This document shows, one piece after another, positions 29,536 to 39,151 of a stretch of 64,000 nt of DNA; positions within the stretch are counted from its first letter, which is position 1, and the number at the start of each line of letters is the position of its first letter. Source of the stretch: Prochlorococcus sp. AG-347-L17. GTDB lineage: Bacteria > Cyanobacteriota > Cyanobacteriia > PCC-6307 > Cyanobiaceae. The stretch is from NCBI GenBank assembly GCA_003278925.1, contig QCCN01000006.1:1-64000 (forward strand), written 5' to 3'. Both the position numbers and the translations under genes were made by a program. Below the pieces are notes generated by a model. The model was not told the DNA's origin. It saw nothing but the letters and a program-made list of their open reading frames with translations, and searched no databases.

Positions 29536-29693
29536 TGCCAATACCACCTCACTTACCACAATTACAATATGGCTATGATGATGGCTTTACAACAATTGTT
29601 TTTGGGTTAATAGGAAGTTGCGTAGGATGTACCTTGATTTTATTAATTTCATTTTTTGAATTTAAATTAAAAAAGCAAAATAGTAAGCCTTAA
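29535..29693 (+). CDS. 52-residue single-helix membrane protein
   Basis: The product begins MPIPPHLPQLQYGYDDGFTT and has one helix (IVFGLIGSCVGCTLILLISF) and a basic tail. It is coupled to 29374 by TAATG and convergent with ychF. No family is recognised. Confidence 0.55.
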   Translation: MPIPPHLPQLQYGYDDGFTTIVFGLIGSCVGCTLILLISFFEFKLKKQNSKP

Positions 29694-29701
29694 GAGACTT
29701 C

Positions 29702-30793
29702 CTAAACATTAAATAAGAACTCCATTACATCACCTTCGTTAACAATATATTCCTTACCTTCACTTCTTAAAAGACCTTTAGTTTTTGCATTGGCAATTGA
29801 ACCTGAATCAATTAAATTTTGATACGAAATAGTCTGAGCTCTAATAAACCCTTTTTCAAAATCAGTATGAATGACTCCTGCTGCTTGTGGTGCAGTCATC
29901 CCATCTTTTATAGTCCATGCTTTTGTCTCCTTTTCTCCGGTAGTGAAATAAGTTTTTAATCCCAATAATTTATATGTTGATCTAATTAAAGAACTTAATC
30001 CCCCTTCTTCTACTCCTAAACCCATAAGATAGTCTTTTTTATCTTCTGGTTCTAACTCTATTAATTCAGATTCGACTTGCGCTGATATTTTTATACATTC
30101 TGTATTTTCATTACTTGCAAAACTCTGAACTTTTGATGAGAAATCATTACCTTCAGCTAAATCATTTTCATTCAAATTTGTTGCGTAAATAATTGGTTTA
30201 GCAGTAAGGAATCCTAATTGCTTAATTATTAAATTTTCTTCTTCACTCAAAGATATTGATCTAACCGAAAGGCCTTTCTCTAGCTCTTCTTCAATTTTTT
30301 CTAGTAAGGTATCTTCTTTTGCTGCCTCTTTACTAGTTCTAACCTGTTTTTTAATTCTTTCTCTTCTTTTTTGGAGTTGAGATAAATCAGATAAATTCAA
30401 TTCCAGATTAATTATCTCAATGTCATCCAAGGGATCTACCTTCCCAGAAACATGAATTACATCACTATCTTCAAAGCACCTTACAACATGGACTATTGCA
30501 TCAACCTCCCTAATATTTGATAAAAATTTATTTCCCAGACCTTCGCCTTTACTAGCTCCTTTTACTAGTCCTGCGATATCTACAAATTCAATTTTTGTTG
30601 GGATAATATTTTGGCTTGAACTTAAATTGCCTAACTCATGCAACCTTTGATCTGGGACTGAAACTATGCCTTTATTAGGTTCTATAGTACAAAAGGGAAA
30701 ATTAGCCGCTTGGGCCTTAGCATTTTCTACAAGTGCATTAAATAGAGTTGATTTTCCAACATTTGGTAATCCAATAATACCTGCTTTTAACAT
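29702..30793 (-). CDS. ychF: YchF/Obg-family ATPase-GTPase
   Basis: This 363-residue protein has the P-loop GLPNVGKSTLFNAL at residues 8-21, the G3 region DIAGLVKGASKGEGLGN, an inserted coiled-coil domain with KRRERIKKQVRTSKEA, and a C-terminal TGS domain (KAWTIKDGMTAPQAAGVIHT, ending GDVMEFLFNV). YchF prefers ATP over GTP and acts on ribosomes or in stress responses. Length is usual. It is divergent from the HlyD-like gene. Confidence 0.96.
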   Translation of the reverse strand: MLKAGIIGLPNVGKSTLFNALVENAKAQAANFPFCTIEPNKGIVSVPDQRLHELGNLSSSQNIIPTKIEFVDIAGLVKGASKGEGLGNKFLSNIREVDAIVHVVRCFEDSDVIHVSGKVDPLDDIEIINLELNLSDLSQLQKRRERIKKQVRTSKEAAKEDTLLEKIEEELEKGLSVRSISLSEEENLIIKQLGFLTAKPIIYATNLNENDLAEGNDFSSKVQSFASNENTECIKISAQVESELIELEPEDKKDYLMGLGVEEGGLSSLIRSTYKLLGLKTYFTTGEKETKAWTIKDGMTAPQAAGVIHTDFEKGFIRAQTISYQNLIDSGSIANAKTKGLLRSEGKEYIVNEGDVMEFLFNV

Positions 30794-30937
30794 TTGAAAA
30801 AACTTATGGAAAAATTATCAAGAAAACATCTTCTAGTAATATAGTATTTACTTAACCAATCTTGGATAAGTTAATTATAATCGTCTTGATTATTTATTTA
30901 GTTCCTAAATATTCTCTACTTCTGCTTTTAAAAAGAA

Positions 30938-31999
30938 ATGTTTGATTTAATAAAAAAAAATATAAATCTAAGAAGTGGAATTATATTGCTTTCTCTAGCT
31001 ATATTTTTCGTTTTTATAACCAATTCCTTCAAGAAAAATAAGTCAAAAGATATTTCTGATTTTGTAGTTCAAGTTGAAAAAGGAATCCTCTCAGATTCAA
31101 TTAATACTAGTGGTGAAGTTAAAGCAATAAGGACAAGCAATCTTGGGCCTCGGAAGCAAGGAGTAATAAAAGAAATCAAAGTAGATGAGGGCGATATTGT
31201 AAAAAAAGATCAGGTTTTAGCTTCTCTTGATGATGAAGATTTTATCTATAAAATTGAAGAACTTGAATTAAATGTAGAAAAACAAAAATCTGAATTTTTA
31301 AGAAGGGAATATTTATATCAAGAAGGTGCGGTAAGTAAAGAAGACTATGAAAGTTATAAAAATAACTACAACATTAGTAGCGCAAAACTTAATGATGCAA
31401 AAGCTGAAAAAAGTTTCTATCTAATTAAAGCTCCTTATGGAGGAAAGATAACTGCAAAATATGCTGAGATAGGATCTTATGTCACACCAAGCACAAACTT
31501 AAGTTCAGACCCAAAAACCAAAAACTTTATTTTTGAACTATCAGAGGGGCTAGAAATTGTCGCTAAAGTTCCTGAGAGTGACATTGGCAGAATAAAAATA
31601 GGTCAAGAAGCCTCAGTAAGAATTGAGGCTTACCCTTCAAAAAAATACAGTGCCATAGTTAAAAAAATAGCTACAAGAGCTGTAAAAGATAATAATGTAA
31701 CCTCATTCGAAGTAACTTTAAATTTTAGAGATATTTCTGAAGAAATCAAAATTGGAATGACTGCAGATCTTGAATTTAGAGTCGAAGGTAATGAAGAAAA
31801 AATCCTGGTTCCAACAGTTTCTATTGTCACAGAAAAAGGTGAAAAAGGAATTTTGAAAGTTGATAAAAACAATTCTCCCAAATTTGAAAAAATCGAAATT
31901 GGTATTAGTAGTGGAAATAAAACTTCAGTAATTGATGGATTAGAACCTGGAGAGCAAATCTTTATTGATATCCCACCTTGGGCTAAGAAGAGAAAATGA
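30938..31999 (+). CDS. HlyD/MacA-family membrane-fusion adaptor
   Basis: This 353-residue protein has an N-terminal signal anchor (SGIILLSLAIFFVFITNS), a lipoyl-like half (KEIKVDEGDIVKKDQVLASL), a helical hairpin (ELNVEKQKSEFLRREYLYQE), the second lipoyl half (YLIKAPYGGKITAKYAEIGS), and a beta-barrel domain. Adaptors of this type join an inner-membrane ABC or RND pump to the periplasm. No pump gene is adjacent, so the partner must be encoded elsewhere. Its stop overlaps the polA start by four bases. Confidence 0.88.
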   Translation: MFDLIKKNINLRSGIILLSLAIFFVFITNSFKKNKSKDISDFVVQVEKGILSDSINTSGEVKAIRTSNLGPRKQGVIKEIKVDEGDIVKKDQVLASLDDEDFIYKIEELELNVEKQKSEFLRREYLYQEGAVSKEDYESYKNNYNISSAKLNDAKAEKSFYLIKAPYGGKITAKYAEIGSYVTPSTNLSSDPKTKNFIFELSEGLEIVAKVPESDIGRIKIGQEASVRIEAYPSKKYSAIVKKIATRAVKDNNVTSFEVTLNFRDISEEIKIGMTADLEFRVEGNEEKILVPTVSIVTEKGEKGILKVDKNNSPKFEKIEIGISSGNKTSVIDGLEPGEQIFIDIPPWAKKRK

Positions 32000-34926
32000 G
32001 TTTAAAATCTAAAAACTCTAAAAAACCAATATTACTTTTAGTCGATGGCCACTCTCTTGCTTTTAGGAGTTTCTATGCATTTAGCAAAGGGATTGATGGA
32101 GGTTTAACCACCAAAGAGGGATTTCCAACAAGTGTCACTTATGGATTTCTAAAAAGCCTTCTGGATAATTGTAAAAATATTAGTCCTGAGGGTGTTTGTA
32201 TTACGTTTGATACAGAAAAACCTACTTTCAGACATAAATTAGATCCAAACTATAAGGCCAATAGAGATGTAGCACCAGATGTTTTTTTTCAGGATATTGA
32301 TCAACTAGAAATCATTTTAGAAGAAAGCCTTAATTTACCAATTTTTAAATCTCCAGGATACGAAGCAGATGATCTCCTAGGCACAATTGCAAATGATGCT
32401 TCTTCTAAAGGATGGTGCGTGAATATTCTTTCTGGAGATAGGGACTTATTTCAATTAGTAGATGATCAAAAAGATATTTATGTACTTTATATGGGTGGTG
32501 GTCCATATGCGAAAAGTGGGAATCCAACTCTTATGAATGAAAATGGAGTAAAAGAAAAATTAGGTGTTGCGCCAGAAAGAGTAGTTGATCTTAAAGCCCT
32601 AACTGGTGATAGTTCTGATAATATTCCAGGTATTAAAGGGGTAGGTCCAAAAACTGCAATTAATCTACTAAAAGAGAACGACACGCTTGATGGAATCTAT
32701 CAGGCTTTGGACAAGATTCAGCAGAACAACGATAAGAAATATAAAGGATTCATTAAAGGTTCAGTTATAGAAAAGCTCAGAAACGATAAACATAATGCTT
32801 TTCTTTCCAGGGATTTAGCAAAAATAAATACTGAGGTGCCTTTAATTTTAAGTAACGGTTATGAATTAAAAAATATAAATCAAGAACTACTTACAGAGTC
32901 TCTGAAAAAATTAGAACTATCAACACTACTTAGACAAATTGATATTTTCAATTCAACTTTCAGCAAAGGTGGTTTTGACAAAAATAATGTAGCTAAAGAG
33001 GAGGAGAAGGCACCAAAAGTAGCAGGCAATAATGAATTAGAAAATAGTGAAAATAAAATCCCTAAAATCAACGTAACTGTTGTAAATGATTTTGAATTAC
33101 TTGATAAATTAATTCAAAGATTAGACATGACTAATCAAATAGTTTCTTTAGATACAGAGACCAATAGTTTGAATCCAATCGATGCGGAACTTGTTGGGAT
33201 AGGGTTATGTCTTGGAGAAGAAAATGATGATTTATTTTATATACCTCTTGGTCATCAAACAAAAAAGGAGACCTCCAATCAATTATCAATTGAAGATGTT
33301 TTCTCAAAGCTAAGAAATTGGATAGAAGATCCAAAAAAAGAAAAGGCACTTCAAAATTCTAAATTTGATAGGCAAATATTTTTTAATCATGGACTTGATC
33401 TTAAAGGCGTAACCTTTGACACCTTGTTAGCAGATTACCTTCTTAATAATCAGGAGAAACATGGGTTAAGTGAAATTAGTTTTAGATTATTTGGATTTAA
33501 GCCTCCTTCATTTAAGGAGACAGTTGGAAAAAATAAAGACTTTTCATTTGTTGATATTGATGAAGCAAGTATTTACTGCGGTTATGATGTTTTTCTAACT
33601 TTTAAGATTGTCAAAATTTTTAAAGAAAGTTTTTCAAAGGAAAAAGATGAATTAATCAAATTGTTTGAAGAAATCGAGCTGCCTTTAGAGCCGGTATTGT
33701 CCCAAATGGAAATGAATGGCATAACCATCGACATCCCTTATTTGGATAAACTCTCAAAAGAATTAAAAAGTACCTTAGAAGATATTGAAAGTAAAGTTTA
33801 TGAGTTAGCAGAGGAAATTTTCAATCTATCTTCACCAAAACAACTTGGTGAGATCTTGTTTGAAAAATTAAATTTGGATAAGAAAAAATCACGGAAAACA
33901 AAAACAGGATGGAGTACAGATGCAGTAGTTCTGGAAAGATTAGTCGACGAACATGAAATAATCCAACATTTAATAAAACATAGAACTCTTAGCAAATTAC
34001 TTAGCACCTATATTGATGCTCTTCCAAATCTTATTAACGAAAAGACAGGAAGAGTTCATACAAACTTTAATCAAGCTGCTACAGCGACTGGGAGACTAAG
34101 TAGTAGCAATCCTAATCTTCAAAATATCCCGGTTAGGACTGAATTTAGTAGGAGAATCAGAAAAGCATTCTTGCCTGAAAAAAATTGGAAACTTTTATCA
34201 GCTGATTATTCTCAGATCGAATTAAGAATACTCGCTCACTTAGCGGATGAAGAAATACTAATAAATGCATTTCATAAAAATGATGACATTCATTCTTTGA
34301 CTGCAAGATTAATTTTTGAGAAAGAAGAAATTTCTTCTGATGAGAGGAGAGTTGGGAAAACAATAAATTTCGGAGTTATCTATGGTATGGGAATTAAAAA
34401 GTTTGCACGTTCTACAGGAGTAAGTACTCCAGAAGCAAAAGAATTTCTAATAAAATACAAAGAAAGATATTCAAAAATTTTCAAGTTTCTTGAACTTCAA
34501 GAAAGGCTTGCCTTATCAAAAGGTTATGTTAAAACAATTTTTGGTAGAAAAAGAGAATTTAAGTTTGATAAAAATGGACTTGGAAGATTAATAGGGAAAG
34601 ATCCTTACGAAATTGACCTGCAATCTGCAAGAAGAGCTGGCATGGAAGCACAGTCATTAAGAGCCGCAGCTAATGCACCAATTCAGGGTTCAAGTGCAGA
34701 TATTATTAAAATTGCAATGGTTCAACTAAATAAGAAATTCACAGAAATGAATGTTCCCGCAAAAATGCTTTTACAAGTACATGATGAATTATTGTTTGAG
34801 GTTGAACCAGATTCTTTGGAATTTACGACGAAATTAGTAAAGAAGACTATGGAAGATTGTGTAAAATTAAATGTGCCTCTTTTAGTTGATATTGGTGTTG
34901 GAGACAATTGGATGGAGACAAAATAA
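31996..34926 (+). CDS. polA: DNA polymerase I
   Basis: This 976-residue enzyme has all three Pol I parts. The 5-prime nuclease domain spans about residues 10-310 (ILLLVDGHSLAFRSFYAF and YEADDLLGT). The proofreading domain keeps its acidic residues (SLDTETNSL, QNSKFDRQIF and YCGYDVFLT), so it should be active. The polymerase domain has motif A (DYSQIELRILAHLA), motif B (RRVGKTINFGVIYGMG) and motif C (VHDELLFEV). It fills gaps and removes primers. It overlaps the adaptor gene by ATGA and lies 24 bases before cysS. Confidence 0.98.
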   Translation: MSLKSKNSKKPILLLVDGHSLAFRSFYAFSKGIDGGLTTKEGFPTSVTYGFLKSLLDNCKNISPEGVCITFDTEKPTFRHKLDPNYKANRDVAPDVFFQDIDQLEIILEESLNLPIFKSPGYEADDLLGTIANDASSKGWCVNILSGDRDLFQLVDDQKDIYVLYMGGGPYAKSGNPTLMNENGVKEKLGVAPERVVDLKALTGDSSDNIPGIKGVGPKTAINLLKENDTLDGIYQALDKIQQNNDKKYKGFIKGSVIEKLRNDKHNAFLSRDLAKINTEVPLILSNGYELKNINQELLTESLKKLELSTLLRQIDIFNSTFSKGGFDKNNVAKEEEKAPKVAGNNELENSENKIPKINVTVVNDFELLDKLIQRLDMTNQIVSLDTETNSLNPIDAELVGIGLCLGEENDDLFYIPLGHQTKKETSNQLSIEDVFSKLRNWIEDPKKEKALQNSKFDRQIFFNHGLDLKGVTFDTLLADYLLNNQEKHGLSEISFRLFGFKPPSFKETVGKNKDFSFVDIDEASIYCGYDVFLTFKIVKIFKESFSKEKDELIKLFEEIELPLEPVLSQMEMNGITIDIPYLDKLSKELKSTLEDIESKVYELAEEIFNLSSPKQLGEILFEKLNLDKKKSRKTKTGWSTDAVVLERLVDEHEIIQHLIKHRTLSKLLSTYIDALPNLINEKTGRVHTNFNQAATATGRLSSSNPNLQNIPVRTEFSRRIRKAFLPEKNWKLLSADYSQIELRILAHLADEEILINAFHKNDDIHSLTARLIFEKEEISSDERRVGKTINFGVIYGMGIKKFARSTGVSTPEAKEFLIKYKERYSKIFKFLELQERLALSKGYVKTIFGRKREFKFDKNGLGRLIGKDPYEIDLQSARRAGMEAQSLRAAANAPIQGSSADIIKIAMVQLNKKFTEMNVPAKMLLQVHDELLFEVEPDSLEFTTKLVKKTMEDCVKLNVPLLVDIGVGDNWMETK

Positions 34927-34950
34927 ACCTTATGACATACTTATTTTAAG

Positions 34951-36420
34951 ATGATCAAACTTTTTAATACTTTAAGCAAAAAAGTTGAGGTTTTTAAGCC
35001 TATTGATGATGTAGTAAAAATTTATTGTTGTGGGGTAACTGTTTATGATTTATGTCATCTTGGTCATGCCAGAAGTTATATCGCTTGGGATGTATTGAGA
35101 AGATTTTTAATTTACAGTGATTTCAAAGTGAAATATGTTCAAAATTTTACAGATATTGATGACAAGATCTTAAAAAGAGCTAAAGAAGAAAGCAGTTCAA
35201 TGAAGGAAGTATCTGAAAAAAATATTATTGAATTTCATAAAGATATGGATTCTTTAGGAATAATGCGTCCGGATAGTATGCCAAGAGCAACGAATCATAT
35301 ATGCAATATCTGCTCCTTCATAACAATACTTGAGGACAAAGGTTATGCATACTCTAGGGATGGAGATGTTTATTATTCTGTTTTTAAAAATAAAAATTAT
35401 GGAAAGCTAAGTAATCAAAATATACAAGAACAAAATATCAATCAGCAAGGAAGAATGGCTAATGATGAGAATAGTAAAAAACTTAATCCGCAAGATTTTG
35501 CACTATGGAAAAAAGCCAAAGATGATGAACCATTTTTTGATTCGCCATGGGGTAAAGGTAGGCCAGGATGGCATATTGAATGTTCAGCGATGGTTAAAGA
35601 TGAATTAGGAGATACTATTGATATCCATTTAGGTGGTTCTGATTTAATTTTTCCACATCATGAGAATGAAATCGCCCAATCAGAAGCAGCCAATGGCAAA
35701 AAGCTAGCAAACTATTGGTTACACAATGGAATGGTCAATGTAAATGGACAAAAGATGAGTAAATCCCTTAAAAATTTTAAAACTATCAGAGAGCTAATTA
35801 AGTCAGGAATAAGCCCTATGACTTTGCGATATTTTGTTATGACTGTGAATTATAGAAAACCACTTGATTTTACTGAAGAAGCTTTAAGAAGTGCTTCAGA
35901 AGCTTGGAAAAATATTAATGTAGCCCTTTCTTTTTTGGACCTTACAAAAGATGCTTTTAAATCTATTGATAAGAATGAATCTATCGAAGACGAATATAAA
36001 GAGAAAATAAGCTTTGAATTATCTCAAAAAAAGCTTAAATTTTCTGAGGCACTTGGAAATGACCTTAATACAGCAGGTGCTATTGCAATTATTTACGATT
36101 TAGCAAAACCATTAAAAAACTTTTTAAACCAATTTCAAAGGGTCGAAGGTTTTAAAATAGACCTAAATGAAAAATTCTTTCTACTTGAGAATTTTAAAAC
36201 TCTTGAAAAGTTGACTGAGGTAATTGGTCTTAAAAAAGAGGTTTTAGTAAAAGAAAGTAAAATAAAAGAAGAAGAAATATCAATGCTTATTAATAAAAGA
36301 TTGAAAGCAAAAAAAGAAAAGAATTATACGAAGGCCGATGAAATTAGGAATTTGTTAAAAGAAAAAGGTATTGAACTTATTGATCAATCAAAGGAAATAA
36401 CAACATGGATAAGGGTCTAA
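34951..36420 (+). CDS. cysS: Cysteinyl-tRNA synthetase
   Basis: This 489-residue class I synthetase charges tRNA-Cys. It has the zinc-linked start YCCGVTVYDLCHLGHARSYI, where HLGH replaces HIGH, the zinc ligands in WHIECSAMV and PHHENEIAQSEA, and the KMSKS loop in GQKMSKSLKNF. The C-terminal helical anticodon-binding part follows. Length is normal. It is in a run with polA and dxr. Confidence 0.98.
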   Translation: MIKLFNTLSKKVEVFKPIDDVVKIYCCGVTVYDLCHLGHARSYIAWDVLRRFLIYSDFKVKYVQNFTDIDDKILKRAKEESSSMKEVSEKNIIEFHKDMDSLGIMRPDSMPRATNHICNICSFITILEDKGYAYSRDGDVYYSVFKNKNYGKLSNQNIQEQNINQQGRMANDENSKKLNPQDFALWKKAKDDEPFFDSPWGKGRPGWHIECSAMVKDELGDTIDIHLGGSDLIFPHHENEIAQSEAANGKKLANYWLHNGMVNVNGQKMSKSLKNFKTIRELIKSGISPMTLRYFVMTVNYRKPLDFTEEALRSASEAWKNINVALSFLDLTKDAFKSIDKNESIEDEYKEKISFELSQKKLKFSEALGNDLNTAGAIAIIYDLAKPLKNFLNQFQRVEGFKIDLNEKFFLLENFKTLEKLTEVIGLKKEVLVKESKIKEEEISMLINKRLKAKKEKNYTKADEIRNLLKEKGIELIDQSKEITTWIRV

Positions 36421-36502
36421 ATTTTAAGAAAAAAACCAATTTGAAATTTTTGTTTTTTAAATACACCTTTAAATGGGAAGATATTAGAAATATCAGAGAA
36501 AA

Positions 36503-37732
36503 TTGAAATACATTACTGTGCTCGGTTCTACTGGTTCAATTGGGACTCAAACTCTCGAAATAGCTAGTGAGCAGCCTGATAAGTTTAAAGCCGTAGCTCT
36601 TTCGGCAGGAAGAAATATTAATTTATTAACAAAACAAGTTAAAATACATAAACCAGAAGTAGTTGCGATTGAGGATGAAAATCTTAGAGAAGATTTAAAA
36701 GATAATATTAATAACTTAGATTTGGATAGTGCTCCCTTGGTTTTGAGTGGAAAGGAGGGGATTAACGCTGTTGCAGCATGGGGTAAGGCAGATACTGTGG
36801 TTACAGGGATAGTAGGATGTGCAGGCTTAATCCCAACAATGTCAGCAATTAATGCGGGGAAAAATATTGCACTTGCTAACAAAGAAACTTTAATTGCGGC
36901 AGGACCAATTGTTATTCCTGCCTTAAAGAAAAATAATAGTAGGCTTTTACCTGCTGATTCAGAACATTCTGCTATCTTTCAATGTTTACAAGGATTACCC
37001 AATTATGAAAATGCAGATTTTTCAACAGGAGAGATACCTAAAGGTTTAAAAGCCATACACTTAACAGCTTCTGGTGGTGCTTTCAGAGATTGGGCCGTTG
37101 AGGATTTAAAACATGTCACCGTGGAAGATGCGACTTCACATCCTAATTGGGATATGGGGAAAAAAATAACTGTAGATTCTGCAACTCTTATGAATAAAGG
37201 ATTAGAAGTTATAGAAGCACATTATTTATTTGGGACCTCTTACGAAAATATCGAAATAGTTATCCACCCTCAAAGTATTATTCATTCAATGATTGAGATG
37301 GAAGATTCTTCAGTATTAGCTCAATTAGGTTGGCCAGATATGAAACTACCCATTTTATATGCGATGAGTTGGCCTGAAAGATTTAAAACAAATTGGAAAA
37401 GATTAAACCTAAGTGAAATTGGGAAATTAACTTTTAAAGAGCCAGACGAGTTTAAATATCCATGCATGGGACTTGCCTATGCCGCAGGAAAATCTTCTGG
37501 GACTATGCCTGCAGTCTTAAATGCTGCTAATGAAATGGCTGTTGAACAATTCCTTAAAGAAAAAATTTCTTTTCAAGAAATTCCAACATTCATAAGTAAA
37601 GCTTGTGAATCACATATGGAGAATTTGAATTTGAGTCCCGAATTGGAGGATATTCTTGAAGTAGACAATTGGGCCAGACTTTTTGTTGAGCAAGAAATTA
37701 AAAAAGGGAAAAAATACGTAAGTATTCGATAA
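36503..37732 (+). CDS. dxr: 1-deoxy-D-xylulose 5-phosphate reductoisomerase
   Basis: This 409-residue enzyme makes 2-C-methyl-D-erythritol 4-phosphate, the committed step of the MEP isoprenoid pathway that feeds carotenoids and the chlorophyll phytyl tail. It has the NADPH loop [15 protein letters not shown], the metal site [13 protein letters not shown], the active-site loop ASGGAFRDW, and [20 protein letters not shown]. The start is TTG, just before the NADPH loop. It lies two bases before the ferredoxin-like gene. Confidence 0.98.
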   Translation: MKYITVLGSTGSIGTQTLEIASEQPDKFKAVALSAGRNINLLTKQVKIHKPEVVAIEDENLREDLKDNINNLDLDSAPLVLSGKEGINAVAAWGKADTVVTGIVGCAGLIPTMSAINAGKNIALANKETLIAAGPIVIPALKKNNSRLLPADSEHSAIFQCLQGLPNYENADFSTGEIPKGLKAIHLTASGGAFRDWAVEDLKHVTVEDATSHPNWDMGKKITVDSATLMNKGLEVIEAHYLFGTSYENIEIVIHPQSIIHSMIEMEDSSVLAQLGWPDMKLPILYAMSWPERFKTNWKRLNLSEIGKLTFKEPDEFKYPCMGLAYAAGKSSGTMPAVLNAANEMAVEQFLKEKISFQEIPTFISKACESHMENLNLSPELEDILEVDNWARLFVEQEIKKGKKYVSIR

Positions 37733-37734
37733 AA

Positions 37735-38076
37735 ATGAATATAAAAAAACATCTTCTACTATGCGCAACACCCACAAAACAGAAATGCTTTAAAGGCAAT
37801 GAAGGTCAAAAAACATGGGAATGTCTTAAAAAAACTTTAAAAAAATTTGAGAATGATCCCTGTACAAAAAACGTTCATATATTAAGATCAAAAGCTGACT
37901 GTTTAAGGATATGTAAGAACGGCCCAATTCTTCTTGTGTGGCCTGATGGAATTTGGTACGAAAAAGTTTCTCCAGAAAAAATTTCAGAAATTTTTACCTC
38001 ACATATTATTAATGATAAGCCAATAGAAAAATGGATTTTTAAAAAAACACCATTTTTAAATAGTCCTAGATACTAA
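37735..38076 (+). CDS. Thioredoxin-like [2Fe-2S] ferredoxin
   Basis: The 113-residue protein has the thioredoxin-like ferredoxin pattern. The first Cys pair is in LLLCATPTKQKCF and the second in ADCLRICKNGPILLVWPDGI, followed by WYEKVSPE. The fold carries one [2Fe-2S] cluster in electron transfer. It begins two bases after dxr, and since the MEP pathway needs reduced ferredoxin at later steps, a link is tempting but unproven. Its 3-prime end overlaps the convergent hydrolase gene by 11 bases. Confidence 0.85.
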   Translation: MNIKKHLLLCATPTKQKCFKGNEGQKTWECLKKTLKKFENDPCTKNVHILRSKADCLRICKNGPILLVWPDGIWYEKVSPEKISEIFTSHIINDKPIEKWIFKKTPFLNSPRY

Positions 38077-39151
38077 TAAACCAGTTCTTTACTACTTCGT
38101 CTGACCAGCAGCCATTAATAGAGTGAAAACCATTATGACCTCCTTTTTCAGTTATAAAAATAGTAAATTTATCAATAAATTTTTCTCTTAAATTCAAAGT
38201 TGCATTATATGGAACCCAAGGATCATCCTTGGCATGCAGAAAAAGCATTTGAGGTAATTTTTTTATTGAGTTTTGGATTCTAAATATTGGAGAAGCTTTA
38301 ACATAATAATCTTCTAAAGAATCAAATCCCCAACTTGGAGCTGTAAATTTCTGATCAAATTCCCTTATACTTTTCAAAGCTCTAATTTTTTTTCTTAATT
38401 TCTCATTATTAAGAATTTTGCCTTCATCATCTAATCCGTCCCATAACTGATTTTTTAAGCGATGAAGTAACCATTTTTGGTAGATATAATTTCTAGATTT
38501 TTGAATACAGAGACTGCATGATGATAAATCTAAAGGGCTACTCACACAGGCTAGGCCATCTAAAAGTTTTTCTCCTTTGTTTCCATCGTAATCTAAGCAG
38601 GCATTTAAAAGAATCGTTCCGCCTAAAGATAATCCAACTCCGTAAATTGGAAGAGTATTAATCTTAATTAGATCTTTAAACTCTAAATTAATGAATCTTT
38701 TAAAATAATTAATTGCTGAAATAATATCACTGGAGCATCTAGCACAATAATTTCCTTTAGCTAAATATCTCGCAGATCCAGATCCTCTTAGATTTAATTT
38801 AAGAACTCCAAAACCATTATTTGCTAATTTCCTAGAGATTCTTCTTAGACCAAACCGTTTAGTTGAGCCCCCTAAACCATGCGTAACGATTACAAAACCC
38901 CTAAGTGAATCTAAGTTTTCAGGTAATTCTAAAAACCCTAAAAGATAATCATATTCAAATTTTTTAGAAAGAATTTTATTAATCGGAAGGAATATTTTTT
39001 TATTTTTTTTTGATTTACTAAAATCAATAACAAAAGTATCTCTCAAAGTTTGTAAGTCGCCACCTATCCAAGGTAAAACTTCTCGAAATGGCTTATTTTT
39101 TACGTAATCTGAAAAACTAAAAGATATACTATTATTTCTCCCCAACCCCAA
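38066..39151 (-). CDS. YheT-like alpha/beta hydrolase
   Basis: This 361-residue hydrolase matches the YheT branch: an N-terminal LPWIGGDLQTLRDTF, the oxyanion loop VTHGLGGSTKRF, the nucleophile elbow YGVGLSLGGTILLNACL (Ser), a downstream acid in LHAKDDPWVPYNAT, and a final His in GGHNGFH. It probably hydrolyses an ester or lipid. Its start overlaps the pntB stop by 20 bases, so it may be transcribed with the pnt operon. Confidence 0.87.
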   Translation of the reverse strand: MGLGRNNSISFSFSDYVKNKPFREVLPWIGGDLQTLRDTFVIDFSKSKKNKKIFLPINKILSKKFEYDYLLGFLELPENLDSLRGFVIVTHGLGGSTKRFGLRRISRKLANNGFGVLKLNLRGSGSARYLAKGNYCARCSSDIISAINYFKRFINLEFKDLIKINTLPIYGVGLSLGGTILLNACLDYDGNKGEKLLDGLACVSSPLDLSSCSLCIQKSRNYIYQKWLLHRLKNQLWDGLDDEGKILNNEKLRKKIRALKSIREFDQKFTAPSWGFDSLEDYYVKASPIFRIQNSIKKLPQMLFLHAKDDPWVPYNATLNLREKFIDKFTIFITEKGGHNGFHSINGCWSDEVVKNWFISI